Below, one piece after another: positions 1-8,159 of a DNA stretch of 54,492 nucleotides. The first letter of the stretch is position 1. Every line of letters begins with the position of its first letter. Source of the stretch: an uncultured Clostridia bacterium (GTDB lineage Bacteria; Bacillota; Clostridia; TANB77; CAG-508); assembly GCA_948468225.1 (NCBI GenBank), contig CAOKHH010000008.1, positions 1-54,492 on the forward strand, read 5' to 3'. A program made the translations under genes and the position numbers. A model generated the notes under the pieces. The model saw only the letters and a program-made list of their open reading frames with translations. It had not been told where the DNA came from and searched no databases.

Positions 1-51
1 TATGACCTCCTGCTTGTAAGGCAGATGCTCTACCAGCTGAGCTATGCGCCC
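1..51 (-). tRNA. tRNA-Val (UAC), 3' end outside window
   Basis: On the minus strand the 5' end begins GGGCGCATAGCTCAG, followed by a D-arm and a CTGC/GCAG anticodon stem around loop CTTACAA, so the anticodon is UAC and the charged amino acid valine. The variable region and T-arm run off the left edge. The identity rests on the anticodon and the typical D-arm; the acceptor stem cannot be checked. Confidence 0.9.
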
Positions 52-69
52 ATTTCTTGTGACTTGATT

Positions 70-98
70 AGTATACTAAATTTTATATAAGTTGTCAA
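70..98 (-). promoter_or_regulatory. Promoter of tRNA-Val
   Basis: Minus strand TTGACA, 17-bp spacer, TATACT, ending about 19 bases before the tRNA 5' end. This is a near-consensus housekeeping (sigma-A) promoter. Confidence 0.8.
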
Positions 99-144
99 TA
101 CTTTTTTAAATTTTTTTATAAAAATATATAAATATGAGAACGAA

Positions 145-170
145 AGGGCGCAATCATGCGCCCCTACAAT
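145..170. repeat. Palindromic repeat ending CCCCTACA
   Basis: GGGCGC, loop aatcat, GCGCCC followed by CTACA, just after rpsR. It belongs to the dispersed family described in the findings. It could also act as a weak terminator for the rpsF operon, though no clean T-run follows on the minus strand. Confidence 0.75.
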
Positions 171-177
171 ATTTAAA

Positions 178-462
178 TTAGTTTTGTGTATATGGTAATA
201 CAGCAATATGTCTTGCTCTTTTAACTGCTAATGTTATATCTCTTTGATGCTTTGCACAAGCACCTGTTGCTCTTCTTGGTAAGATTTTTCCCTTATCATT
301 TATAAATTTCTTTAATTGATCTGGATTTTTATAATCTAATACAAAGTTTTTGTCACTGCAAAGTGTACAAACTTTTTTTCTCATTTTTCTAAATCTTGGG
401 TTAAAATCTTCATCACCATTATTATTATTTCTTCTTTTATTATTTTGTTTTTTATCTGCCAT
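178..462 (-). CDS. rpsR: Ribosomal protein bS18
   Basis: Small-subunit protein S18, which binds 16S rRNA next to S6 in the platform of the 30S subunit. The 94-residue product has the family core [11 protein letters not shown], then [14 protein letters not shown] and the [11 protein letters not shown]-terminus. The paired cysteines (CTLC) and the later CAKH fit the zinc-binding form. The start was placed at MADKK because GGGGGTG lies 6-12 bases upstream; an in-frame ATG five codons earlier has no such site. It is the last gene of rpsF-ssb-rpsR, the normal Firmicutes order, nine bases after ssb ends on the other side of its leader. The N-terminus is Asn/Lys-rich and low in complexity, as often in AT-rich genomes. 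Confidence 0.97.
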   Translation of the reverse strand: MADKKQNNKRRNNNNGDEDFNPRFRKMRKKVCTLCSDKNFVLDYKNPDQLKKFINDKGKILPRRATGACAKHQRDITLAVKRARHIAVLPYTQN

Positions 463-486
463 TATATTCACCCCCATTGTTATTTT

Positions 487-906
487 TTAAAATGGTAAAT
501 CATCCTCTGATGATACTGCAAATTCAGAACTTTCTGATACAGAATTTCCAAATGTATTTGCAAAATCACTTGATGTTTCTCCATCTCTCTTACTATCGGC
601 AAAATAAGCTTCTTCAGCTACAACTTCTGTTATGTAATGTTTAACTTTGTTCTCATCTTCCCAATTTCTTGTTTGGATTCTTCCGATTACTGCTACTTGT
701 TGACCTTTTTTAAAATATTTACTACAAAACTCTCCTGTTTTACTCCAAGCTACAACATTTATAAAATCCGCTTGTCTTTCTTCTCCTTGTCTAGCAAATC
801 TTCTATTAACTGCTAAACTAAAACTTGCAACAAGAGTATTATTTGTTTGTGTATATCTTACTTCTGGATCTCTAGTTAATCTTCCCATTAAAATTACTTT
901 GTTCAT
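487..906 (-). CDS. ssb: Single-stranded DNA-binding protein
   Basis: Binds single-stranded DNA during replication, recombination and repair. At 139 residues, the OB fold fills about residues 1-105 (MNKVILMGRLTRDPEVRY, then FINVVAWSKTGEFCSKYFKKG and VIGRIQTRNWED), followed by a short acidic Ser-rich linker and the DDLPF tail used to recruit partner proteins. The start has an AGAGAGGTAGG ribosome site. It is the middle gene of the ribosomal S6-SSB-S18 operon, so its synthesis is tied to ribosome production. The protein is shorter in the linker than many SSBs but otherwise ordinary. An ATC GGA pair in the OB fold is in normal frame and is not a recoding site. Confidence 0.97.
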   Translation of the reverse strand: MNKVILMGRLTRDPEVRYTQTNNTLVASFSLAVNRRFARQGEERQADFINVVAWSKTGEFCSKYFKKGQQVAVIGRIQTRNWEDENKVKHYITEVVAEEAYFADSKRDGETSSDFANTFGNSVSESSEFAVSSEDDLPF

Positions 907-933
907 AAATTTTACCTACCTCTCTATAAGGCC

Positions 934-1218
934 CTATTCTTCTTCTTTTACTACAATAAATTTCATAACTTCATCAGCTATTCTATAAATTCTTTCAAGT
1001 TCAGTTATTAGTTTTGGATTAGCCTCAAATTTTATAACTATGTAATATCCTTCTTTTTGTTTTTTTATTTCGTAAGCTAATTTTTTTGTTCCAAGTTCTT
1101 CAACTGACTCTACTTTACCATCAGAATTAATTAAATCAGAAAATTTTTGAATTAACGCTTTAATTCCTTGCTCTTCTAAATTTGAATTAATAATGACAAC
1201 ACTTTCGTATTTGTTCAT
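934..1218 (-). CDS. rpsF: Ribosomal protein bS6
   Basis: S6 of the 30S platform, partner of S18. The 94-residue protein shows the family pattern: MNKYESVVIINSNLEEQ at the start, ELGTKKLAYEIKKQKEGYY in the middle and EVMKFIVVKEEE at the acidic end. It has a consensus AAAGGAGGTG site seven bases before ATG. It is the first gene of the operon and is preceded by a clear promoter and a small leader hairpin. In many bacteria the S6:S18 complex represses this operon by binding the leader; that control is plausible here but the characteristic binding motif was not identified. Confidence 0.97.
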   Translation of the reverse strand: MNKYESVVIINSNLEEQGIKALIQKFSDLINSDGKVESVEELGTKKLAYEIKKQKEGYYIVIKFEANPKLITELERIYRIADEVMKFIVVKEEE

Positions 1219-1246
1219 TATCTTTCACCTCCTTTTGGATATATAA

Positions 1247-1265
1247 CCCAAGATATATTCTTGAG
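1247..1265 (-). promoter_or_regulatory. Leader hairpin of rpsF operon
   Basis: CTCAAGA, loop atata, TCTTGGG in the mRNA sense, just upstream of the rpsF ribosome site. Seven pairs with one G-U. It may be part of an S6:S18 autoregulatory leader, but I could not match the known consensus. Confidence 0.4.
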
Positions 1266-1305
1266 TAAGGACTACAATAAATATTTTATTGCATTACAAT
1301 TTAGA

Positions 1306-1334
1306 ATTATACCATAATTTTCAAGTATATGCAA
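1306..1334 (-). promoter_or_regulatory. Promoter of rpsF-ssb-rpsR
   Basis: TTGCAT, 17-bp spacer, TATAAT on the minus strand, giving a leader of roughly 80 bases before rpsF. Confidence 0.8.
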
Positions 1335-1345
1335 CAATATTTTTC

Positions 1346-1380
1346 AAAAAAAGGGACAAACTGATAAATCAGCTTGTCCC
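1346..1380 (-). terminator. Terminator of the unknown 166-aa gene
   Basis: GGGACAA-G-CTGAT hairpin with its complement, loop tt, then seven T on the minus strand. A strong Rho-independent terminator that also insulates the rpsF promoter. Confidence 0.9.
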
Positions 1381-1419
1381 ATAACTTCCTATTATAAAAA
1401 TAGTTGGTTTACTTTGCTT

Positions 1420-1920
1420 TTAGTCCAGGTCTTTTACCGTATGAAGCCCTACGCTTCTTTTTTCTGATAAAACGAATTCCAGCGCATCTATTAAGCGCTT
1501 ATCGTCTTCGCAGTAGAAAACTACCATTGTTTGTGCTATCATCTCCATAATTTGGAGGTTTGCATAACTTTGCATATCAGCTGAGTTCTCTCCATCCGCG
1601 TCTATCCCAGTTGATGTCACAACAATGGGAATACCGTAGTGTTCCGCAATGCTGAGAGCTTCTCTAGTTATTTTGGGACACGACATACAAAGTATCGCCG
1701 AAACTTCTACCATCACATCCGGCGGAGTGTTGGTAATGGAAGGAAATGATTGCAAACTCAGATTGTCATCATCTACAAAATTCCTTTCGATGGCATCAAT
1801 CCAGTTAGAATGACAATGAGTATCCATGTTCTTCCGCATTCGGCTAAAACAGTACATAGAGCCCAGGTTTGCAGTAGTTTCATACATTCCATTAAGCCCT
1901 GTCGCTAAAACCTTTTTCAT
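1420..1920 (-). CDS. Unknown 166-aa protein, higher-GC unit
   Basis: I do not recognise this family. The 166-residue soluble protein has no signal peptide or membrane segment. The middle contains hydrophobic strands followed by CMSCPK and HYGIPIVVTSTGID, which look like an alternating beta/alpha (Rossmann-like) core, and a conserved-looking DADGENS stretch. Cysteines are frequent (YCFS, THCHS, LCMSC, FYCEDD), so metal or thiol chemistry is possible but unproven. It is a self-contained unit: consensus promoter, AGGGGGT ribosome site, gene, strong terminator. Codon use (GCG, CTG, CCG, one CGG read as arginine) is unlike the AT-rich neighbours, which suggests acquisition from a different background. 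Placed between rpsF and tRNA-Gly. Confidence 0.75.
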   Translation of the reverse strand: MKKVLATGLNGMYETTANLGSMYCFSRMRKNMDTHCHSNWIDAIERNFVDDDNLSLQSFPSITNTPPDVMVEVSAILCMSCPKITREALSIAEHYGIPIVVTSTGIDADGENSADMQSYANLQIMEMIAQTMVVFYCEDDKRLIDALEFVLSEKRSVGLHTVKDLD

Positions 1921-1970
1921 TAGTGTTACCCCCTTTAATTGTAGAAAGGTTTTATAAAGGTATATACGGG

Positions 1971-1999
1971 ATTATATCATACAATTATGTAAAATTCAA
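1971..1999 (-). promoter_or_regulatory. Promoter of the 166-aa gene
   Basis: TTGAAT, 17-bp spacer, TATAAT on the minus strand, about 50 bases before the start codon. Confidence 0.85.
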
Positions 2000-2007
2000 G
2001 AACAAAC

Positions 2008-2034
2008 GGGTCGTAGAGAGCGTCGACTACTACA
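2008..2034. repeat. Palindromic repeat, degenerate copy
   Basis: GGGTCGTAGAGAGCGTCGAC followed by TACTACA and then the CATTTGCAATATAT flank also seen beside the copies near 10270 and 30735. A diverged member of the GGTCGTCGGGGACGCCGACC subfamily. Confidence 0.65.
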
Positions 2035-2077
2035 ACATTTGCAATATATCAACGAAAATGTCGAACTTTCCTAATAC

Positions 2078-2113
2078 AAAAAAATAAGTAATACATTTGT
2101 ATTACTTATTTTT
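2078..2113 (-). terminator. Terminator after tRNA-Gly
   Basis: AAGTAATAC, loop aaat, GTATTACTT, then ATTTTTTT on the minus strand, beginning directly after the tRNA CCA end. The flanking A-run makes it potentially bidirectional. Confidence 0.85.
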
Positions 2114-2187
2114 TGGAGCAGGTAGTGGGAATCGAACCCACGTAGCCAGCTTGGAAGGCTGGGGTTCTACCATTGAACTACACCTGC
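2114..2187 (-). tRNA. tRNA-Gly (UCC) with encoded CCA
   Basis: Acceptor GCAGGTG pairs with TACCTGC (one G-U), discriminator T and CCA are encoded. D-arm GTAGTTCAATGGTAGAAC, anticodon stem CAGC/GCTG around CTTCCAA gives anticodon UCC, and the T-arm GTGGGTTCGATTCCCAC is perfect. The anticodon loop has the standard seven bases, so this copy is an ordinary three-base reader of GGA/GGG. It is relevant because the recoding sites all resolve to GGA or GGT. Confidence 0.97.
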
Positions 2188-2207
2188 ATTACCTCTGACA
2201 TTTTTAG

Positions 2208-2236
2208 ATTATAATATATGCATATTATTTTGTCAA
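2208..2236 (-). promoter_or_regulatory. Promoter of tRNA-Gly
   Basis: TTGACA, 17-bp spacer, TATAAT on the minus strand: a perfect housekeeping promoter 20 bases before the tRNA. Confidence 0.9.
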
Positions 2237-2274
2237 TACTTTTTTTAATTTTTATTTAATATTTTTTATGAATT

Positions 2275-2302
2275 TGTAAAGGCATAATCATATGCCTTTA
2301 CA
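2275..2302. repeat. Palindromic hairpin after ParB-like gene
   Basis: TGTAAAGGCATA, loop atca, TATGCCTTTACA: a perfect 12-bp stem 15 bases past the ParB-like stop codon. It resembles an AT-rich member of the repeat family (TACA ends) and may serve as the transcript end. Confidence 0.7.
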
Positions 2303-2317
2303 ATATACAATAATATT

Positions 2318-3808
2318 TTAACCATTTATTAAATATTGTATAATCGCAAACATCCCCATATCTGTAATTGATTTAATTGACTCTGTATTAGCAATAATTT
2401 TATAAGGATGATGTATAACCAAATCCAGATAGTTTTTAGTTCCCTCTGAATTAAAACAAGTTTCCCAACATCTTAATATAGTATCATTATCTATAAGATT
2501 ATTTTTATCTTTTGAAATACATTCTATTATTTTTTCTAATCTTAAATCTCTGTTATTATTACTTTTTACTAATTTATCCCACTTCTCCTTATTTATTAAA
2601 AAATATATAGCAGATTGCTCTAATAGTGCACGAATTAAAAAACAATACGATATTGGAAATCTTCTATATTGATTATAACTTGATAAATATTTTATCTCAT
2701 AACATAAATCTTTAATTCCTTTGTACCTTTCATTATCTTCTTTCATTTTAGATATATCTATATTCTTAAATAAAATATCATCATTTTTTCTTATCAATCT
2801 AGAATTATTATTTTCATTAGTTATTTGTTCATTACTTCTATTACTTTTTAGTTTATTCATCAAATTATCGAAAATATTATTTGATTTTCCTTGTTTTATA
2901 TTATTACTATTTTTTCCTTCAAACATATTTGCTTGCTCAAAATTCTCTTCCAATTTATTATCCAAATTATCTTCTTTTATGTTATACTCTTTATTTTGAG
3001 AAATACTTTGTTGATTATCATCTATCTTTGGATATAAATACGCTTTTATACTACTTATATTTTTTACAGTTTCTGTTTTTACAATGTTATTATTTATATC
3101 ATCTATAATCTTTGAAACTTTTTCCTCTAAATCTTCTATTGATGATAAACAAGTTACTGTATTATCTATAAATTCAATATTTAGGTATTCTTTTCCAATC
3201 TTTGTAGAAGCTATCTTTTCAAACTTACTTACTGGAAAATCTTTTCCAACTTTTGAAAATGCCTTTGGACAATAACCTTGTAATTGAGCAAATATATTTT
3301 TAATTCCTAATTTCTCTTCAAATCTTTTTATTGCTGCTGTATCCCATCTTAATGCTCCTGTATCATTTGTATGAATATTCTTAATATATCCTTTACAATC
3401 ATCAAAAGAATCTGAAACATAACAAGGTATCTGAAAAAAAGAATTATCCTTTATGTTTTTACTCATATTTTGTATTCCCATCTTTTGAGAATGATTAAAA
3501 TTACTAAATACTTTTAATAATTGGGGATATTTTAATATTTTTAATGCTGTTGTTCTTCTGTTTCCATCCCAAGCTACATACTTATCTTTTTGTTCATCGT
3601 AAGTTACAGTAATAATAGATTGGGCATACCAACCATCTTTAAATATATCTGTAATTAGTTTATACATTGCATTTGCTTCTCTAGTATTAGTAACCAATTG
3701 TTGCATTATAAATGTTTCATCTAAATTTATTACAGGATTATGTCTTGGATTTTCTGGGTTAACTATAATTTTATCAATATCTATTAACTGATATTCCTTT
3801 ATTTCCAT
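2318..3808 (-). CDS. Stand-alone ParB/sulfiredoxin-fold protein
   Basis: A 496-residue protein with an N-terminal ParB-like (sulfiredoxin-fold) domain: IDIDKIIVNPENPRHNP at residues 10-26 and the ParB box WDGNRRTTALKIL near residue 80-90, the region that in ParB-fold enzymes binds or hydrolyses a nucleotide. Residues about 110-250 look like a helical DNA-contact or linker region. Residues 250-340 are low-complexity and Asn/Lys-rich. The C-terminal 130 residues form a separate hydrophobic helical domain (CFLIRALLEQSAIYFLI, then DLVIHHPYKII), which resembles HEPN-like or abortive-infection domains only in general character. There is no parA beside it, so chromosome partition is unlikely; a role in defence or regulation is possible. 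It is AT-rich like the host and transcribed alone. Confidence 0.7.
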   Translation of the reverse strand: MEIKEYQLIDIDKIIVNPENPRHNPVINLDETFIMQQLVTNTREANAMYKLITDIFKDGWYAQSIITVTYDEQKDKYVAWDGNRRTTALKILKYPQLLKVFSNFNHSQKMGIQNMSKNIKDNSFFQIPCYVSDSFDDCKGYIKNIHTNDTGALRWDTAAIKRFEEKLGIKNIFAQLQGYCPKAFSKVGKDFPVSKFEKIASTKIGKEYLNIEFIDNTVTCLSSIEDLEEKVSKIIDDINNNIVKTETVKNISSIKAYLYPKIDDNQQSISQNKEYNIKEDNLDNKLEENFEQANMFEGKNSNNIKQGKSNNIFDNLMNKLKSNRSNEQITNENNNSRLIRKNDDILFKNIDISKMKEDNERYKGIKDLCYEIKYLSSYNQYRRFPISYCFLIRALLEQSAIYFLINKEKWDKLVKSNNNRDLRLEKIIECISKDKNNLIDNDTILRCWETCFNSEGTKNYLDLVIHHPYKIIANTESIKSITDMGMFAIIQYLING

Positions 3809-3886
3809 ATTCTCTTCCCTCCATATTCTTTTCTATACTATCATATTTTGTTAAATTTTGGAATGGGAATTTTTTGTAGAATAATA

Positions 3887-3937
3887 TAAAAGCACCTTTA
3901 TTTATTCTTTTTTAATCAATAAATAAAAGGTGTTTTT
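3887..3937 (-). terminator. Terminator of spo0A
   Basis: CACCTTTTATTTATT pairs with its complement across a gattaaaaaag loop, then CTTTTAT on the minus strand, ten bases after the spo0A stop. Confidence 0.8.
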
Positions 3938-3946
3938 ATTACTTTT

Positions 3947-4765
3947 CTAAGCACTCTTTAATTCAAGTCTTAATTTATCAGCTATCATTGCTATAAATTC
4001 TGAATTTGTTGGCTTTCCTTTTGCTGCTGATACAGTATATCCGAATATACTTTCTACAGTTTCGTTTTGTCCTCTTGACCAAGCAACTTCTATTGCATGA
4101 CGTATTGCTCTTTCTACTCTGCTTGGTGTTGTATGATATTTCTGAGCAATTTCTGGATATAGTAATTTCGTTATTTGATTTATCATTTCTATGTCTCCAA
4201 TTACCATCATTATTGCTTCTCTTAAATATTGATAGCCTTTTATGTGTGCTGGAACACCTACTTCATGAATTACATTTGTAACTAATGCTTCAAGAGCTCC
4301 CTCATTTTTCTTATCTGTATTGCTTATTTCTATGTATGGCGCTCTTATTTCTTTATTTATAAATGTTGTTTTTGCTTGTGCTGGTTGATAATACTTTATC
4401 TCATTTATTCTTTGGATTAAAATTTCAATATCAAATGGTTTTACAACATAATATTCTGCACCTAAGTTTATAGCTTTTTGTGTTATTTTGTCTTGTCCAA
4501 CTGCTGATATCATTATAACTGTTGGCTTCTTAGTTATGTTTGAACTACCTATTTTCTCTAAAACACCTAAACCATCTAAATGTGGCATTATAACATCTAG
4601 TAATACTATGTCTGGTTGTGTGTTCTTAATCATTTCATAGGCTTCTTCACCATCTTTTGCTACTCCAATTACCTCCATGTTTTCTTCTTGTTCTAGATGA
4701 TCCACAAGAGTATTTGCAAACTCTTTATTATCATCCGCAATTAAAACTGTTATTTTCTCTTTCAA
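3947..4765 (-). CDS. spo0A: Sporulation master regulator Spo0A
   Basis: Response regulator that commits the cell to sporulation. The 272-residue protein has a receiver domain (acidic pair D11-D12, phospho-acceptor D57 in [11 protein letters not shown], conserved lysine in VVKPF) and the Spo0A-specific C-terminal DNA-binding domain from about residue 150: [32 protein letters not shown] and [16 protein letters not shown]. The start is a TTG codon, chosen because GAGGAGG lies eight bases upstream and the receiver domain begins there. A TTGCAA-17-TATAAT promoter precedes it. The usual upstream neighbour spoIVB is not seen. Its presence marks the organism as a spore former or descendant of one. 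The gene has its own terminator. Confidence 0.97.
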   Translation of the reverse strand: MKEKITVLIADDNKEFANTLVDHLEQEENMEVIGVAKDGEEAYEMIKNTQPDIVLLDVIMPHLDGLGVLEKIGSSNITKKPTVIMISAVGQDKITQKAINLGAEYYVVKPFDIEILIQRINEIKYYQPAQAKTTFINKEIRAPYIEISNTDKKNEGALEALVTNVIHEVGVPAHIKGYQYLREAIMMVIGDIEMINQITKLLYPEIAQKYHTTPSRVERAIRHAIEVAWSRGQNETVESIFGYTVSAAKGKPTNSEFIAMIADKLRLELKSA

Positions 4766-4815
4766 AATAATTCCTCCTCTAATGTGTAATTATTTGTAAA
4801 AATTTTACAATTCAG

Positions 4816-4844
4816 ATTATAGTACAAATTTAATAGTATTGCAA
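4816..4844 (-). promoter_or_regulatory. Promoter of spo0A
   Basis: TTGCAA, 17-bp spacer, TATAAT on the minus strand, about 50 bases before the TTG start. No clear 0A box (TGTCGAA) was found next to it. Confidence 0.75.
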
Positions 4845-4884
4845 TAGTTTTTTGGAAATTTTTTCTATTTTTTTCGTTTTTGAC

Positions 4885-5521
4885 TTATATTTCAATGTTT
4901 TTTTCTTTTAAAATATTCTGTTTTATTATTTTAAAATTCATATTTTTACTATTATTTTTAAAATCTTCTAAGTTTTGTTTTGTTGCCTCCATTGTCAAAA
5001 TAACAGTTTTATTATATTTAATATCTACTATTTTTATATTTCTCTGTTTTAAATAATATTTTATTTTTTCCAAATCATTATATTCTATTTCTACTTCTGT
5101 AGCATACCCTTTTGCTTTTTCTATATAGTTTGTTAACTTTAACGCTTCTTTTGTAGCCTCTGAATACGCCCTAACCAACCCACCAGTTCCTAGTAAAACT
5201 CCTCCAAAATATCTTGTAACTATAACTAATACATTAGATAACCCTTCATTTGCTATTATATTTAATATAGGTGCCCCTGCCGTTCCACTCGGTTCTCCGA
5301 TCATCATTATATTTTACAAGCAAACCTTCTGCGACCCCAGTTTCCAATATGTATGCAAAGCAATTATGTCTTGCATCATAATATTTCTTTTTAGTCTCTT
5401 TTATTATTTTATCCGCTTCTTCAATAGTTTCTATATAAAATATGTTTGCAATAAATTTAGATTTTTTTTCAACAATTTGTGCAGTTGTATTTTCTCTTAT
5501 TGTTTTAAATTTAAATTCCAT
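4885..5521 (-). CDS. yigZ: YigZ/IMPACT family protein, split by +1 shift at CGG
   Basis: Member of the YigZ/YvyE/IMPACT family, a ribosome-associated fold of uncertain biochemical role. The first frame gives residues 1-74 (MEFKFKTIRENTTAQIVEKK, then YYDARHNCFAYIL and KYNDD); the conserved continuation GEPSGTAGAPIL, VIVTRYFGGVLLGTGGLVRAY lies in the +1 frame. The break is exactly at codon 75, an in-frame CGG: skipping its C gives GAT GAT GGA GAA CCG, which restores the family signature DDGEPSGTAG. Read without the shift the protein would end after 91 residues. The shifted full product is about 211 residues, the normal family length. This is either a pseudogene, an assembly error or, given five matching cases here, recoding. 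Downstream of the baiN-like gene in the same direction. Confidence 0.85.
5297..5299 (-). other. Candidate +1 recoding site, yigZ codon 75 (CGG)
   Basis: Context GAT GAT CGG AGA ACC in frame 0; dropping C gives GAT GAT GGA GAA CCG = DDGEP. One of six identical-type sites in the window. Confidence 0.7.
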
Positions 5522-5559
5522 AAATATCTACTATTCCTTTCTAACGCACATGGTAAACA

Positions 5560-5586
5560 GGCGGACGTGATGGGTCCATCCCTACA
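5560..5586. repeat. Palindromic repeat overlapping baiN stop
   Basis: GGCGGACGTGATGGGTCCAT followed by CCCTACA. The TAG stop of the baiN-like gene lies inside its TGTAGGG end (minus strand), so the repeat fixed the present C-terminus of that protein. Confidence 0.75.
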
Positions 5587-6833
5587 CAGCATGCATTCCT
5601 GCTGTGTACCCCGTTGAATAAGCTATTTGCAAATTAAACCCGCCAGTATATGCATCCACATCTATTATTTCTCCTGCAAAATACAAATTTTTAATTAGCT
5701 TTGATTCCATTGTTTTTGGATTTATTTGTTTTATATCAATTCCACCTGCTGTTATTATTGCATCTTCTATTGGTCTAAAATCTTTTATCGTTATTTCAAA
5801 ATTTTTTAATATTTTTAGAAGTCTTGTTCTCTCTTCCTTTGTAATTTCATTAACCTTTTTATTTTCATTTATTTTACTTAAAATTATAACTGTTTCAATC
5901 ATTTTTTGAGGTAATAACTTGTCTAAGCTATTTTTGAATTGTTTATTTTTTACTTCTTCAAAATCTCTTCTTATTCTTAAATCTAACTGTTCTTCTGTGA
6001 GTGCAGGTTTTAAATCTATATATAGTTTAATTTTTTTACTTTTTAGTAGTTCTTTTATATTTTTATATCTTAAAATAATAGCTGATGAGCTTAATATTGT
6101 AGGACCAGATACACCAAAGTGTGTAAATATCATTTCTCCAAAATCTTCATATATCATTTTATTCTTGTCAATGTCTTTTACTTTAACCACTACATTTTTT
6201 AAACTTAATCCTTGAAGATTTTTACACAAGTCTGTCTCATAAGTTTCCAAAGGTACTAAGGATGCTTTTAAATCTGTAACAGTATGTCCAAGTCTTTTTG
6301 CAAACTCAAATCCATCTCCAGTAGAACCCGTCGCAGAATAACTTTTTCCTCCTGTTGCAAGTATTATTTTATCTGCATATAATCTTCCATCGTTGGTTTC
6401 CACCGCCTTAACAATATTGTTTTCTACAATAATTCTATTTACTTTTGTATTTGTTTTTATTATTACTTTTAGTTTTTTTAATACTTTCAATAACGCATTT
6501 AACACATCTTGAGATTTATCTGATACTGGAAACACTCTGTTTCCTCTTTCATTTTTTGTTTTTACTCCTTCTGCTTCTAACATTTGTATAATATCTGTAT
6601 TTGTAAAGTTTTCAAATGCACTATATAAAAACTTACCATTCCCTGGTATATTTTTTATGAATTCTTCCATACTTAAACTACTTGTTATATTACATCTTCC
6701 TTTGCCTGTTATAAGTAGTTTTCTTCCACAGCTATTCATTTTTTCTAATATAGTAACATTATCTCCTTGTTTTGCCGCACTTATTGCTGATAACATTCCG
6801 AGCAGGCCCTCCGCCTATTACAATAACATTCAT
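5582..6833 (-). CDS. BaiN/HI0933-type flavoprotein, split by +1 shift at CGG
   Basis: NAD(P)/FAD-dependent oxidoreductase of the HI0933/BaiN family (COG2081). The dinucleotide-binding motif should read GGGPAG near the N-terminus. The start at 6833 has a GGAGAA ribosome site and gives MNVIVIGGGPA, then an in-frame CGG at codon 12; skipping its C gives GGA ATG TTA TCA, restoring GGGPAGMLSAISAAKQGDNV. Without the shift translation would stop at codon 25. The rest is intact: CGRKLLITGKGRCNITS, ATGGKSYSATGSTGDGF, and FAGEIIDVDAYTGGFNLQIA at the C-terminus. It follows the PLP lyase by ten bases, so the two are co-transcribed. The stop codon is contributed by a repeat element. The family acts on small-molecule reductions; the substrate here is unknown. 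Confidence 0.88.
6798..6800 (-). other. Candidate +1 recoding site, baiN-like codon 12 (CGG)
   Basis: Context CCT GCT CGG AAT in frame 0; dropping C gives CCT GCT GGA ATG = PAGM, completing the FAD-binding GGGPAG motif. Confidence 0.72.
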
Positions 6834-6843
6834 TATTCTTCTC

Positions 6844-8088
6844 CTATTTTATATTTTGTATTGCTCTTAGAACCCCCAACTTTCCATACTCATATGTTAA
6901 CCCACCTTGTAGAAAAGCAACATATGGTGGTCTTATTGGTGCATCACAGCTAAGTTCTATTGATGATCCCGCAGTAAATGCCCCCGCCGCCATTATAACT
7001 TGGTCCGTATAGCCTGGCATATCCCAAGGTTCTGGAATTGAATTAGAATCTATAGGTGATCCCATTTGTATTCCCTGACAGAATCTTATCAGTTTTTCCT
7101 TATCTCCGAATTCTATAGTTTGAACTATATCGGCTCTTTTCTCATTATATAGTGGCTCTGGTTTATATCCTAATTTTTCTATCATTCTACTAGCAAATAT
7201 AGCAGTCTTTAAACTACTTGCAACAACATTTGGTGCCATAAAAATTCCCTGTAAAAAATTTTTATTTATTCCTAATGTTGGTCCAACTTCTTTTCCAAGT
7301 CCTGGCGCAGTTAATCTTTCAGCAACTAATTCTATTAACTCTTTTTTACCTGCAACATAAGCGCCATTAGGGGCAATTCCTCCACCTAAATTTTTAATTA
7401 GCGACCCCACTATTAAATCTGCTCCAACTTCTAGTGGCTCTTTATCCTGTACAAATTCTCCATAACAATTATCTACCATTATTATTGCTGTGTTGTTTAC
7501 TTCTCTTATTGCTTTTATTGCTTTTTCTATTTCTTCTACTTGTAGACTTTTCCTTAAAGCATAGCCACGAGAACGTTGTATAGTTATTAACTTAATATCG
7601 TTTTTTGAAACTCTTTGTTTAATTGCATCAATATTGAAATTACTATTCTCTAAATCAATTTGCTCATAGTTTACATTATGTGCTTTTAAAGAACTTTTAT
7701 TTTCAACTAAACCAATTACTTCATCTAATGTGTCATATGGTTTTCCTGATATGCTTAAAAGTGTATCTCCTGGTCTTAGCATTGCAAATAATGTAACTGT
7801 TAAGGCATGTGTTCCGGATATAAACTGATTTCTAACTATTGCATCTTCTGCACCTAATATTCTTGCAAAAATATTTTCTATTGTATCTCTTCCTATATCT
7901 CCATATCCATACCCAGTAGTAGTTCCAAAATGCATTTCTGAAACATTATATTCTTGAAATGCATTTAACACTTTCATACTGTTTATTTCACATTGTCTAT
8001 TTATATTTTTAAATATATCAATTAGTTCTTCTTCTACTTCTAATGATAATTTTTCTATTTTTTCATCTATTTTAAATTTTTCGTACAT
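6844..8088 (-). CDS. PLP-dependent lyase, YnbB/aluminum-resistance family
   Basis: Fold-type I pyridoxal-phosphate enzyme of the methionine gamma-lyase-like family once named aluminum resistance protein (COG4100, B. subtilis YnbB). The 414-residue length is typical. Seen in the sequence: FGTTTGYGYGDIGRDTIE near residue 55, QFISGTHALTVTLFAML near 85-100, the PLP-binding region MVDNCYGEF near 205 and DLIVGSLIKNLGGGIAPNGAYVAG near 230, where the lysine after SLI is the likely Schiff-base residue. The AGAGGAG ribosome site supports the start. The exact substrate is unknown; the family is thought to act on sulfur amino acids. It leads an operon with the BaiN-like flavoprotein and YigZ. Confidence 0.9.
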   Translation of the reverse strand: MYEKFKIDEKIEKLSLEVEEELIDIFKNINRQCEINSMKVLNAFQEYNVSEMHFGTTTGYGYGDIGRDTIENIFARILGAEDAIVRNQFISGTHALTVTLFAMLRPGDTLLSISGKPYDTLDEVIGLVENKSSLKAHNVNYEQIDLENSNFNIDAIKQRVSKNDIKLITIQRSRGYALRKSLQVEEIEKAIKAIREVNNTAIIMVDNCYGEFVQDKEPLEVGADLIVGSLIKNLGGGIAPNGAYVAGKKELIELVAERLTAPGLGKEVGPTLGINKNFLQGIFMAPNVVASSLKTAIFASRMIEKLGYKPEPLYNEKRADIVQTIEFGDKEKLIRFCQGIQMGSPIDSNSIPEPWDMPGYTDQVIMAAGAFTAGSSIELSCDAPIRPPYVAFLQGGLTYEYGKLGVLRAIQNIK

Positions 8089-8114
8089 TTTTATCTCCTC
8101 TAATTGTTAATTAA

Positions 8115-8141
8115 CGGGCGGACACAGGGCCCGCCCCTACA
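8115..8141. repeat. Palindromic repeat ending CCCCTACA
   Basis: GGGCGGACACAGGGCCCGCC followed by CCTACA, between BI-1 and the PLP lyase. Confidence 0.75.
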
Positions 8142-8159
8142 GTTATTTTTCATTATTCA

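Noticed and set aside
661..760. ssb ATC GGA as a seventh shift site
   Set aside because: Codons are ATC and GGA in normal frame (V-I-G-R-I); the CGG trinucleotide is out of frame. The same holds for TAC GGA, CTC GGA and AGC GGA cases in other core genes.
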